Part shown: positions 1-7,783 of the stretch, in pieces
Position numbering within the stretch: the stretch's first letter is position 1
Layout of the letters: each line of letters starts with the position of its first letter
Source: JANLTP01 sp031363055
Lineage (GTDB): Bacteria > Pseudomonadota > Gammaproteobacteria > Burkholderiales > Burkholderiaceae_E
Assembly: GCA_031363055.1 (NCBI GenBank)
Contig: JANLTP010000172.1
Span: 1-26,709 of the forward strand
Reading direction: 5' to 3'
Length of the DNA: 26,709 bases
Program-made: the position numbers and the translations under genes
The notes under the pieces: generated by a model
Told to the model about the DNA's origin: nothing
Database searches by the model: none
What the model saw: only the letters and a program-made list of their open reading frames with translations

Positions 1-1
1 C

Positions 2-454
2 ACGTTTCCGGGGTGTACGCACACGCGGTATCTCGACGGCCATCACGTGCGGCACTGGGCTGATGGGGGTGAGACGAAGTTATCGAACCTGGTGATGTTG
101 TGTCGGTTTCACCATCGGCAGGTGCACGAGGGCGGGGTGAGGCTCGAGATTCTGAACGATGGTGCGCTGCGCTTCAGCAATGAATACGGCAAACGGTTCG
201 AGGACCCAGCACCGCCACACGGTTATGCGCATGCGCTGGTCTGCCAGCATGAACGCAGCGGCCTAAACATCGACCCGGAGACGGCGGTCACGAAATGGTG
301 TGGCGAGCCGATGGACTATGGCATGACGATCCACAACCTGATGGCGCGGCAGGCACGAGCGCTGCGCGTTGCCGCGGAAACGGACTGGAATTCCTATCCG
401 GGGAAATTCCCAACCGGCATGGGAAACCGAAGCGGATTCGCCAGAAATCGATAA
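2..454 (+). CDS. HNH endonuclease, DUF222/13E12-type, C-terminal part (5' truncated by window edge)
   Basis: The reading frame is open from base 2, so the start of the gene lies outside the window. The visible 150 residues open with an HNH zinc-finger nuclease module: a CTHTRYLDGHHVRHW stretch holding the His-His pair, then GGETKLSNLVMLCRFHHRQVHEGG with the Asn and the final Cys-x2-His-His. This layout is typical of the C-terminal HNH domain of DUF222/13E12-repeat proteins, which are often found in many genomic copies and whose function is poorly known. The tail after the HNH module has no recognisable domain. A GTG at 47 could be miscalled as a start, but it lies inside the HNH motif. The family call is confident; the biological role is not known. 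Confidence 0.85.
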   Translation, partial: TFPGCTHTRYLDGHHVRHWADGGETKLSNLVMLCRFHHRQVHEGGVRLEILNDGALRFSNEYGKRFEDPAPPHGYAHALVCQHERSGLNIDPETAVTKWCGEPMDYGMTIHNLMARQARALRVAAETDWNSYPGKFPTGMGNRSGFARNR

Positions 455-607
455 CGAACCACCTCTAACTACGGTAACGTATTTTTAGCTGCGCTTCGAT
501 TCATTTCGGCGATTCATTCCGCAGTCAGCTTGCTGAGAAACGGGCTAGTTCTTGGAACGCTTAGCCCTCGGCTATGAATTCCGAGGACGTGCACCGTCTG
601 GCTGCAG

Positions 608-1039
608 CTACCAAAGGTTCTTGCCGTCGATCACTACGAAGGGCGCGTCGGCTGCAATGAAGTTGTCGAACAAACGCGCGTTGACTCCGATGCGGCGCGT
701 GCTTTTGTCCCAACTTCCGTCGGCCTCGAAGGCTGGGCTATCGGTGAAGGTGCCGCACCCGCACACAGGGCAAAAATGGTGCGCCACGAGCTTCGTGTTC
801 CAGCGGTACGTTGCATCGTCTGCAGCGGGGCTGGTCAAGTGGAACTGACTCGGCTGAAAGTACGCCCAAAACACGCCTCGCTTGGAACAAAACGAACAGG
901 TGCAGCGGGTCAATACCTCCGGAATCTCGCCCTCAATACTAAACACTGACTTGCCGCAATGGCAGCTTCCGGTAATCGCCATCGCGGCTTTCGGATCTTT
1001 GACGGTCACGGTCGCTGTTGATTCTTTGCTACTGAGCAT
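608..1039 (-). CDS. GFA/CENP-V family zinc-binding protein
   Basis: The 143-residue product carries the cysteine pattern of the GFA (glutathione-dependent formaldehyde-activating enzyme / CENP-V) fold: CHCG near the N terminus, CTCSFCSKRG about 20 residues later, and CPVCGCG in the second half. These motifs bind two zinc ions. Most bacterial members of the family have no proven substrate, so formaldehyde-glutathione chemistry should not be assumed. The first ATG is at 1039; an internal ATG at 982 lies six residues before CHCG and would give a 124-aa protein closer to the usual length. Neither has a convincing ribosome-binding site. The gene stands alone and is divergent from the Old Yellow Enzyme gene. 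Confidence 0.85.
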   Translation of the reverse strand: MLSSKESTATVTVKDPKAAMAITGSCHCGKSVFSIEGEIPEVLTRCTCSFCSKRGVFWAYFQPSQFHLTSPAADDATYRWNTKLVAHHFCPVCGCGTFTDSPAFEADGSWDKSTRRIGVNARLFDNFIAADAPFVVIDGKNLW

Positions 1040-1376
1040 GTTGAGTGTCTTTGATCGCTGAATGGTAGTTGCGGGTCTAAAACGTCGCTACGTCATCTTC
1101 GGTCGCCAAAGATGTCTGAACAAGGGCGGAAGGTGCCGTAGCGGCTTAGGAGCAGACGCCGAGCGTTGGGCCAGATAGTGGCGGCGCACCGATTCGAGTA
1201 TCCGCTCCTCGTGAATATTGATCAGTATTCGTCCGAAATAAGTATCCCCGCGCTGTGTGTGACAGCGCACAGACGGTGATGGTTGCGGCGGGCATCCTTG
1301 TGTCATTCCGAAGAAATACGTCCTGCTGATTTTGCAATCGTGTACTTCGCGCAGCGATCAACCAGGAAAACTTCCC
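1040..1376. other. 337-bp divergent intergenic region between GFA and OYE genes
   Basis: No gene here can be supported. A 72-codon open frame on the reverse strand (1088-1306) has basic, proline-rich composition and no recognised domain, so it is not called. The region should hold the promoters of the two divergent flanking genes. The one structured element I see is a near-perfect 16-bp palindrome at 1214-1229, listed separately. Confidence 0.5.
1214..1229. promoter_or_regulatory. Near-perfect palindrome, possible operator for the OYE gene
   Basis: The sequence AATATTGATCAGTATT reads the same on both strands except for one mismatched pair, with TGATCA at the centre. It lies about 150 bp before the OYE start in the divergent intergenic region. 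Such symmetry fits a dimeric repressor site (for example a TetR- or LysR-type regulator of an electrophile-responsive reductase), but no regulator gene is next to it in the window. Confidence 0.35.
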
Positions 1377-2453
1377 ATGCTTTTCGACGTTTACTCCGCG
1401 CGCACCCTGAAACTTGCCAATCGCATCGTGATGGCACCCATGACCCGCAGCCGGGCGACGGCCAGCCATACGCCCATTGCGCTGATGGCGACTTACTACG
1501 GCCCGCGTGCGGCAGCCGGTTTGATCATTAGCGGAGGCACCTCGCCGAGTGCCAACCGCTTGGGCTATCCGCGTATTCCCGGACTTTATGACACGGCTCA
1601 ACGGGATGCGTGGCAGGCTGTGACGTCTGCCGTGCATGAAAAGGGCGGCAAGATTTTTCTGCAGTTGATGCATTGCGGACGCGTGGCCCACGTTGCCAAT
1701 CTGCCGGCAGGCGCGGAAGTGCTTGGCTGCAGCGCCGTCGTTTGCCCCGGCGAGATGTTCACAGATGCCCAAGGGATGCAGCCGAACAGCACCCCGCGTG
1801 CCATGAACGAGGCCGATATCGAACAGGCGATCAACGAACATGTATCGTCAGCACGGCTAGCCATCGAGGCCGGTTTCGATGGGGTCGAGCTGCACGGCGC
1901 AAATGGCTATCTGATCGAGCAGTTCCTCAACCCGTTGATCAATATGCGTACTGACGCATACGGCGGCAGCATGGAAAAGCGCAATCGTTTGGCGATCGAT
2001 ATCGTTCGTGCGACAGTGTCGGCAATTGGCCCTGATCGTGTCGGTATTCGCCTCTCGCCCTATGGAGTGTTCAACGGCACAGGGGTGTTCGCACACGTGC
2101 AGGAACAATACCTGGCGTTGGCAAGGGTACTTTCGTCGCTGGCCCCGCTTTACGTTCACTGGGTCGATCACTCGGCGATGGGCGCGCCGCCCGTGCCGGC
2201 TGACTTCAAGAAGACGCTTCGCGCCGGGTTCAACGGTCTGTTCATCTTGTCGGGCGGATTCGATCATGCTGCGGCCGAGCAAGCGTTGGCCGAAATGCGC
2301 GGTGATCTGGTCGCGTTTGGACGCCCGTTTCTGGCCAATCCGGACCTGGTCAGCCGGATGAAAACTGACGCGCCACTCAACGCGCCGGATATGTCAACGT
2401 TTTATACACCGGGTGCCAAGGGTTATACCGATTATCCGGCAATGACCGCCTGA
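1377..2453 (+). CDS. Old Yellow Enzyme family NAD(P)H:flavin oxidoreductase (NemA-like)
   Basis: This 358-aa protein is an FMN-dependent ene-reductase of the OYE family. It opens with LFDVYSARTLKLANRIVMAP and MTRSRA, the FMN-binding first strand. It carries the active-site segment HGANGYLIEQFLNP with His173 and Asn176 (substrate anion binding) and Tyr178 (proton donor), then RTDAYGGSMEKRNR, and ends with FGRPFLANPDL at the FMN phosphate site. Members reduce activated C=C bonds and nitro compounds such as N-ethylmaleimide, quinones and nitrate esters in the cytoplasm. I chose ATG 1377 because AGGAAAA precedes it and the family homology starts there; the open frame extends 15 codons upstream without homology. 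The physiological substrate cannot be read from sequence. Confidence 0.92.
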   Translation: MLFDVYSARTLKLANRIVMAPMTRSRATASHTPIALMATYYGPRAAAGLIISGGTSPSANRLGYPRIPGLYDTAQRDAWQAVTSAVHEKGGKIFLQLMHCGRVAHVANLPAGAEVLGCSAVVCPGEMFTDAQGMQPNSTPRAMNEADIEQAINEHVSSARLAIEAGFDGVELHGANGYLIEQFLNPLINMRTDAYGGSMEKRNRLAIDIVRATVSAIGPDRVGIRLSPYGVFNGTGVFAHVQEQYLALARVLSSLAPLYVHWVDHSAMGAPPVPADFKKTLRAGFNGLFILSGGFDHAAAEQALAEMRGDLVAFGRPFLANPDLVSRMKTDAPLNAPDMSTFYTPGAKGYTDYPAMTA

Positions 2454-2530
2454 CTGCCTGACCGCACCACTGGCTGATTGCTGACCATCTTCCCGACGCT
2501 CAACCCTTGGCAACAACTATGGAAACCATA

Positions 2531-2932
2531 ATGAATGACTCCCGAATATTTCAATCGACTTGCAGCGCGATCCGCAAGATTTTGCCGGCCCTCGGGTTGG
2601 GCGCTTTGTTGGCAATGACAGGCTGCGCCAGTGTTCCCGCACCGATCGAGCAATTAGCCGTATCGACCGCTGCGGTCGCTAACGCGGTCAGTGCCGGCGG
2701 CCCTGAGTTCGCTGCGGGCGACATGCGAAATGCCCGTGAAAAGCTCGATCGCGCGAATGTCGCAATGACGGCCAAGAAGTACGAGGTGGCGCGTTCGCTG
2801 GCTGAGGAGGCGCAGGTTGACGCTCAATTGGCAGGCGCTCGAGCTCGTACCGCCAAGGCAAAGAAAGTGTCCGCAGAGTTGCAGGAAGACAGTCGCGTAT
2901 TGCGCGAGGAAATCAGCCGCAAGGCGCAGTAG
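2531..2932 (+). CDS. DUF4398 domain lipoprotein
   Basis: A 133-aa predicted lipoprotein. The N terminus is basic, followed by a hydrophobic segment and a lipobox LAMTGC, so the Cys should be lipidated and the protein anchored in the outer membrane. The mature part is almost all helix, rich in Ala, Glu, Lys and Arg (AREKLDRANVAMTAKKYEVARSLAEEAQ region), as in DUF4398. ATG 2531 is preferred because GGAA lies six bases upstream; ATG 2519 and TTG 2507 are in frame but poorer. It is followed after 53 bp by an OmpA-type lipoprotein with a similar helical N-terminal part, and the two are probably co-transcribed. The function of DUF4398 is unknown; periplasmic or envelope scaffolding is a guess. Confidence 0.85.
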   Translation: MNDSRIFQSTCSAIRKILPALGLGALLAMTGCASVPAPIEQLAVSTAAVANAVSAGGPEFAAGDMRNAREKLDRANVAMTAKKYEVARSLAEEAQVDAQLAGARARTAKAKKVSAELQEDSRVLREEISRKAQ

Positions 2933-2985
2933 CGTCAATGGCGAGCAGAGCATCAGCGAAACATTCAAGAACCAACAGGAATGCT

Positions 2986-3876
2986 ATGAAACTTTACAAA
3001 TTTGTATCGATCGGGCCGCTGTTTGCAGCGACACTTTCCGCCTGCAGTTCGCTGCCGGTCAACAATCCGAATCTCGACGAGGCGCGCAGCCTGTACGGCA
3101 TGGCGCTCAGCAACCCGCAGGCGCTGAGCCTCGCAGCGGTCGAACTCAAGCAGGCGGGTGATGCGGTGGATAAGGCAACTGCTGCCTGGAGCCGCAAGGA
3201 GGACGTGGCCGAGGTCGACCAATTGTCCTATCTGGCCAAGCAAAAGGTCGCTATTGCCCAGGAAACGTCTGATCAAAAGGTAGCCGAGCTGGCGGTCACG
3301 AATGCCACCTCGGCGCGTGACAAGGTTCGGCTCGATGCACGAACTCGCGAGGCAGACAGCGCCAGGTTGGCGGCGCAGTCGGCACAGATCCAGTCTGGAG
3401 CCTCACAACGGGCCTCGGAGGATGCGCAACGCCAAACCCGTGAGGCGCAGGCGCGCACCGACCAGTTGGAGGCGCAGCTAAAGGAGCTGAATGCCAAGAA
3501 TACGGCGCGTGGCACGGTCATCACGATCGGCGATATGTTGTTTGATACGAACAAGGCGTTGCTGAAGACCGGCGGCATTCGCAGCGTCGAGAAGCTTGCC
3601 GAGTTCTTCAAGCAGAACCCGTTGCGTACCGCCCTGGTCGAAGGATTCACGGACAGCACGGGCAGCGAATCGACCAATCAGGAACTCTCCGATCGGCGCG
3701 CCAACGCAGTGCGTACCGCGTTGGTGGATATGGGCGTGAGTGCCGGCCGCATTACGACGCATGGTTACGGCGAGGCGCATCCGGTAGCCGGCAACGAAAG
3801 CGCGGGTTCGCGGCAGTTAAATCGGCGTGTCGAGGTCGTTCTCTCGGATGACAAAGGCAACATCACGCCGCGATGA
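2986..3876 (+). CDS. OmpA-family peptidoglycan-binding lipoprotein with DUF4398-like N-terminal region
   Basis: A 296-aa protein. It begins with a lipoprotein signal (FAATLSAC lipobox) and continues into an Ala/Gln/Arg-rich helical region of about 150 residues that resembles the DUF4398 neighbour and is likely coiled coil. It ends in an OmpA domain: ITIGDMLFDTNKALLKTGG, then VEGFTDSTGS, LSDRRANAVRTALVDMGV and NRRVEVVL. The Asp and Arg of the TD..LSxxRA motifs are the residues that hold diaminopimelate in OmpA domains, so the protein should tie the outer membrane to peptidoglycan. ATG 2986 has AGGA six bases upstream; an upstream in-frame ATG (2938) would put 16 residues in front of a normal signal peptide and is rejected. 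Confidence 0.9.
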   Translation: MKLYKFVSIGPLFAATLSACSSLPVNNPNLDEARSLYGMALSNPQALSLAAVELKQAGDAVDKATAAWSRKEDVAEVDQLSYLAKQKVAIAQETSDQKVAELAVTNATSARDKVRLDARTREADSARLAAQSAQIQSGASQRASEDAQRQTREAQARTDQLEAQLKELNAKNTARGTVITIGDMLFDTNKALLKTGGIRSVEKLAEFFKQNPLRTALVEGFTDSTGSESTNQELSDRRANAVRTALVDMGVSAGRITTHGYGEAHPVAGNESAGSRQLNRRVEVVLSDDKGNITPR

Positions 3877-3899
3877 CACAAAACAACGAAAGTACTGAA

Positions 3900-4286
3900 A
3901 TGACGCTTTTTCACGCTGTAGTCTGGACCGACCATCAATCCGCGCAAGTTCTGCGATTCGATCCTGAGCAGGTGCTCGCCAGCGAAATCCACGCGCACAC
4001 TCACCACACGAAGCAGCATGGCAGCAGTGTACGTACGGAGCACGAATTTTTCGGCGAGCTCTGCGATGCGCTCGACGGCATCAACGAAGTGTTGGTGTCA
4101 GGCTCTCACACTGCACTCGCTGACTTTCGCCACTATGCGGAGAAACATCGTCCGCGAACAGCGGCCCGCATAGCGGGCTATGAAGTGGTGGATCACCCGA
4201 GCGAGAATCAGCTTGTTGCTCTGGCTCGAAAGTTTTTTGTGAAACACGACAAGATGGTTGGAGTGCCGATACCACCGGCGCGATAG
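3900..4286 (+). CDS. eRF1-domain-like small protein ('translational machinery protein')
   Basis: The 128-aa product starts MTLFHAVVWTDHQSAQVLRF and has a His-rich stretch (HAHTHHTKQH), then EVLVSGSHTALADFRHY and a C-terminal GYEVVDHPSENQLVALARKFF. This matches a family of short cytoplasmic proteins, usually annotated 'translational machinery protein', that resemble the eRF1/Pelota domain 2 fold (related to the host-attachment-protein group). The exact role is not established. An in-frame ATG at 3873 overlaps the stop of the OmpA gene (ATGA) and would add nine residues; I prefer 3900 because family members start at this motif. The 24-bp spacing suggests translation from the same transcript as the lipoproteins upstream. 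Confidence 0.75.
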   Translation: MTLFHAVVWTDHQSAQVLRFDPEQVLASEIHAHTHHTKQHGSSVRTEHEFFGELCDALDGINEVLVSGSHTALADFRHYAEKHRPRTAARIAGYEVVDHPSENQLVALARKFFVKHDKMVGVPIPPAR

Positions 4287-4331
4287 AGCGCAATCCGTAG
4301 GGGTGGTTATCCCGTGACCGATTGAGGCAGT

Positions 4332-7058
4332 GTGCGTAAGTTCTTTACTCAAGGCTTCACCACGTTCTTGCGCAGGCGGCGCGTGCACAGGCATTTCGCC
4401 CGTCGCCCGTCGCTCGATGTGCTCACTGCGCACGCGAGGTCAGACGCTGCTTCGGAGCAGGTCGCGACCGAAATGCTGCTGGTTGCGCGCGACGATCCGG
4501 CAGCCGCCCTCGAGCGGCTTCATTCTCATGAAAACGGGTTGAGCGCGACCGAAGCTGCCGCTCGCCTGATACGTGTTGGCCCCAACGAGGTCGAGCATGA
4601 GAAGCCTCTGCCGGCGTGGTTGCATCTGTGGCACTGCTACCTGAACCCCTTTAATTTGTTATTGACGGTGCTTGCAGGATTGTCCTACCTGAGCGCTGAC
4701 GCCAAGGCCGCCATCATCATTGGCGCAATGGTCGGCTTGAGCACTGCGATCCGATTCGTCCAGGAGGGCCGTTCGCACCGCGCTGCCGAGGGCCTTCGAG
4801 CGTTGGTCAGCAATACAGCGAGCGTCATCCGGCCAGACCCCGACGCGGTTGCAAGGTCACATCGCCAGGACATTGCGCAGCGCGATCTGGTGCCAGGCGA
4901 TCTGGTCGCGCTGTCCGCTGGTGACATGATCCCCGCCGACTGCCGGTTGCTGACAGCACGGGACTTGTTCATTGCCCAAGCTGCGATGACGGGTGAATCA
5001 TTGCCAGTAGAGAAGTTCCCCGATCGACGCGGCGAAGGTAATGCACTTCTGGAGCAGAGTAACCTCGTCTTCATGGGTACCAATGTCGTTTCTGGCGCGG
5101 CGACCGGGTTGGTGGTAGCGACGGGAGGGCAAACCTATTTCGGCAAGCTGGCTTCACGAGTGATTGCAACCGATCCGCAGCCCAATGCATTTCAGGTCGG
5201 CGTCAACAGTGTCAGTTGGTTACTGATTCGATTTGCGCTGGTGATGGTGCCGATCGTGTTCTTCGTCAATGGCTTTACCAAGGGTGACTGGTTATCGGCG
5301 TTCCTGTTTGCGGTGTCGGTGGCGGTCGGCCTGACCCCCGAGATGTTGCCGATGATCGTCACCTCGACCTTGGCCAAGGGTGCCCTGTTGCTTGCCAGCA
5401 AGAAAGTCGTCGTCAAGCGCCTCGACGCCATCCAGAATTTAGGGGCGATGGACGTTCTGTGCACCGACAAGACCGGCACCTTGACGCAAGACAAGATCGC
5501 CGTCGCACGCAAGACTGATCCGTTCGGCGCGCCTTCGGTGGAGGTGTTGAAGTTCGCCTTTCTGAACAGCTTTTATCAGACCGGACTGAAGAACCTGCTT
5601 GATAGGGCCGTACTCGAACACGTGGAGCTGCCCATCGAGCTCGAACTCAAGGAACATTATCGGAAGATCGACGAGATCCCGTTCGACTTCGTACGTCGTC
5701 GCATGTCCGTCGTGGTGTCGGAGCGTGATGAGCACCACGAACTGATCTGCAAAGGTGCGCTCGAAGAGATGCTCGGCATCTGTACGAGTCTGCAGACAGG
5801 CACGGGCCCGGACGCCGTCATTGCGCCAATCGATGCGGCAGCACTGGCTCGGATTCATGCGTTCACGCGCAGCCTCAACGAAGAGGGGCTACGGGTTGTA
5901 GCGGTGGCAATGAAGCAGATTCCACCCGATCAGACGACCTACTCGGTGGTCGACGAAGCCGGACTCACTTTGATCGGATACCTTTCGTTCCTCGATCCGC
6001 CGAAGGAGACGGCCGCACCGGCTTTGACGAGGCTGGCAGCGCACGGCATTGCCGTCAAGGTACTGACCGGTGACAACGAACTTGTCACCTTACGCGTCAG
6101 CAAGCTCGTGGGCTTACCGGCTGGCCAGGTACTGCTCGGCCCACAAATCGAGACTATGAGTGACGCAGAATTAAAGATCACTGCCGAGCGCTACACGCTG
6201 TTCGCCAAGCTGACGCCGTTTCACAAGGAGCGCATCGTTCGTGCGTTGCGGGCACAGGGTCATATTGTCGGATTCATCGGCGATGGCATCAACGATGCGC
6301 CGGCGTTGCGTGCTGCAGATGTCGGGATTTCAGTCGATTCCGCCGTTGATATCGCCAAGGAGGCGGCTGACGTTATCTTGCTGGAGAAGAGCCTCATGGT
6401 GCTCGACGACGGCGTCATCGAGGGCCGAACCACGTTTTGCAACATGCTGAAGTACATTCGCATGACGGCAAGTTCCAACTTCGGCAATGTGCTGTCGGTA
6501 CTGGTGGCGAGCGCCTTCCTGCCTTTTCTTCCGATGCTGCCGTTGCAGTTGTTGGTGCAGAACCTGCTCTATGACATCGCCCAGGTCGGCATCCCGTTCG
6601 ACAACGTCGATGCCGAATTGGTGGCCAAACCACTCAAGTGGAACCCCGCAGACATAGGCAGATTCATGCTTTTTTTCGGGCCGATCAGCTCGGTGTTCGA
6701 TATTGCTACCTTTGTGCTGATGTGGCAGGTGTTCGATGCAAATTCAGTTGCCACGCAAAGCTTGTTTCAATCGGGCTGGTTCGTCGTGGGGCTGCTTACA
6801 CAAACGCTGGTTGTGCATATGATCCGAACGCCCAAGCTGCCATTCGTTGAAAGCCGGGCCGCAATGCCGTTGATGACGATGACCATTCTGATTATGGCCT
6901 TAGGGATCTGGCTGCCGATGGGGCCCTTGTCTGAGGTATTCAAGCTGCAGTCCTTGCCACCGGCCTATTTCGGCTGGCTGGTCGGCATATTGCTCGGCTA
7001 CTGCGTGCTGACCACGGTCATGAAGCGTTTTTACATTCAGCGCTTCGGATGGCAGTGA
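4332..7058 (+). CDS. mgtA: Magnesium-importing P-type ATPase (MgtA/MgtB type, P3B)
   Basis: A 908-aa inner-membrane P-type ATPase. The visible signatures are TGES (actuator domain dephosphorylation loop, ~res 216), DKTGTLT with the phosphorylated Asp379, KGALEEML in the nucleotide-binding domain, KVLTGDN, and GDGINDAPAL near residue 650. Membrane helices lie in the N-terminal third and the C-terminal quarter. The segment NPFNLLLTVLAGLSYL and the C-terminal SNFGNVLSVLVASAFLPFLPML region are typical of the Mg2+-importing branch, which brings Mg2+ into the cytoplasm at ATP cost when external Mg2+ is low. The start is GTG 4332, preceded by GAGG. No obvious mgtA-type leader riboswitch fits in the 45 bp upstream, so control probably differs from the enterobacterial model. 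Confidence 0.93.
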   Translation: MRKFFTQGFTTFLRRRRVHRHFARRPSLDVLTAHARSDAASEQVATEMLLVARDDPAAALERLHSHENGLSATEAAARLIRVGPNEVEHEKPLPAWLHLWHCYLNPFNLLLTVLAGLSYLSADAKAAIIIGAMVGLSTAIRFVQEGRSHRAAEGLRALVSNTASVIRPDPDAVARSHRQDIAQRDLVPGDLVALSAGDMIPADCRLLTARDLFIAQAAMTGESLPVEKFPDRRGEGNALLEQSNLVFMGTNVVSGAATGLVVATGGQTYFGKLASRVIATDPQPNAFQVGVNSVSWLLIRFALVMVPIVFFVNGFTKGDWLSAFLFAVSVAVGLTPEMLPMIVTSTLAKGALLLASKKVVVKRLDAIQNLGAMDVLCTDKTGTLTQDKIAVARKTDPFGAPSVEVLKFAFLNSFYQTGLKNLLDRAVLEHVELPIELELKEHYRKIDEIPFDFVRRRMSVVVSERDEHHELICKGALEEMLGICTSLQTGTGPDAVIAPIDAAALARIHAFTRSLNEEGLRVVAVAMKQIPPDQTTYSVVDEAGLTLIGYLSFLDPPKETAAPALTRLAAHGIAVKVLTGDNELVTLRVSKLVGLPAGQVLLGPQIETMSDAELKITAERYTLFAKLTPFHKERIVRALRAQGHIVGFIGDGINDAPALRAADVGISVDSAVDIAKEAADVILLEKSLMVLDDGVIEGRTTFCNMLKYIRMTASSNFGNVLSVLVASAFLPFLPMLPLQLLVQNLLYDIAQVGIPFDNVDAELVAKPLKWNPADIGRFMLFFGPISSVFDIATFVLMWQVFDANSVATQSLFQSGWFVVGLLTQTLVVHMIRTPKLPFVESRAAMPLMTMTILIMALGIWLPMGPLSEVFKLQSLPPAYFGWLVGILLGYCVLTTVMKRFYIQRFGWQ

Positions 7059-7207
7059 ACGTGGCCGGGTAGTTCCGCCGTCACATCTCATGAAAACCGA
7101 TTCTGGATTGAAGAGCGACGCAGTGGACGAACTTCGGCCGGCGCATCCTGGGGACGGTCACAGAAGGAGCCGATTGAAGCCTTGCGGTACGAGTAGTCTG
7201 TAACGAC

Positions 7208-7783
7208 TCAGGCGGTTCCCCATTGTCGGACCAGTCCGATATCGAGATGGACAAAGTTTTCGCGCGCGTAATAACCAACTCCACCGGCACGCAATGACAA
7301 TGCCGCGTCGCGAAGAACGTTCAACGAAACTCCGGGCAAGCGAACATCGATGGCACGCCCTTCCATGTGGAGGCTGTGCCGGGCAACGCCGCCGCCACGG
7401 GTCGCGCGCAGTCGCGTGTTGGTGTCGGCGTCACGAAAGCCCGAGATGATTTCGAAGGTCTGCGCGCCTCCCGTCAAACGCTGAACCCGGTGCATGACGT
7501 CGAATACTTTCGGGTCGATCGCGCCAACCATACCGGAGTAGTGATCACGCAAAAATTGGTTTAGAGCGCCAAGGGCTTCGGGTACATATCTTCCCCCCTC
7601 GACATAAACCAGACTGATGTGTTCCCCGGTATGGGTATGCGCCAGTTTTAACGCGCGAGCTTCCTGCAGTTCACTGCGGGCGGGCAGTGCCGTGGCAGCA
7701 ACGATACCGGCTGCGCCGACTTGGCTTGCCCAATGCAGAAAGCGCCGTCGCGACGAGCGGGTCAGGTCATCGGGATGAATCAC
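7208..7783 (-). CDS. DUF882/YcbK (MepK-like) murein endopeptidase, Tat-exported
   Basis: The 191-aa product begins with a twin-arginine-type signal (SRRRFLHWAS at residues 11-20, then a hydrophobic Ala/Gly/Val run), so it is probably exported folded. The mature domain is the M15-like DUF882 fold: ISGFRDADTN, then HSLHMEGRAIDVRLPG and FVHLDIG. His136 or His139, Asp146 and His179 are the likely zinc ligands. E. coli YcbK (MepK) of this family cleaves meso-DAP-meso-DAP (3-3) cross-links. Its start overlaps the stop of the L,D-transpeptidase gene by four bases (TGA inside ATGA), so the enzyme that makes 3-3 links and one that could cut them are translationally coupled. The catalytic assignment is by family, not tested. 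Confidence 0.88.
   Translation of the reverse strand: MIHPDDLTRSSRRRFLHWASQVGAAGIVAATALPARSELQEARALKLAHTHTGEHISLVYVEGGRYVPEALGALNQFLRDHYSGMVGAIDPKVFDVMHRVQRLTGGAQTFEIISGFRDADTNTRLRATRGGGVARHSLHMEGRAIDVRLPGVSLNVLRDAALSLRAGGVGYYARENFVHLDIGLVRQWGTA

Noticed and set aside
565..585. CCTCGG / CCGAGG inverted repeat near the GFA gene end as a terminator
   Set aside because: A 6-bp stem with a 9-nt loop and no T-run on either strand; too weak to call.
1088..1306. 72-codon reverse-strand ORF between the GFA and OYE genes
   Set aside because: Basic, proline-rich composition, no domain, no convincing ribosome-binding site; it covers the likely promoter region and the palindrome.
4287..4331. Mg2+ riboswitch or leader peptide before mgtA
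   Set aside because: Only 45 bp separate the genes, too little for an mgtA-type leader, and no structured element is evident.
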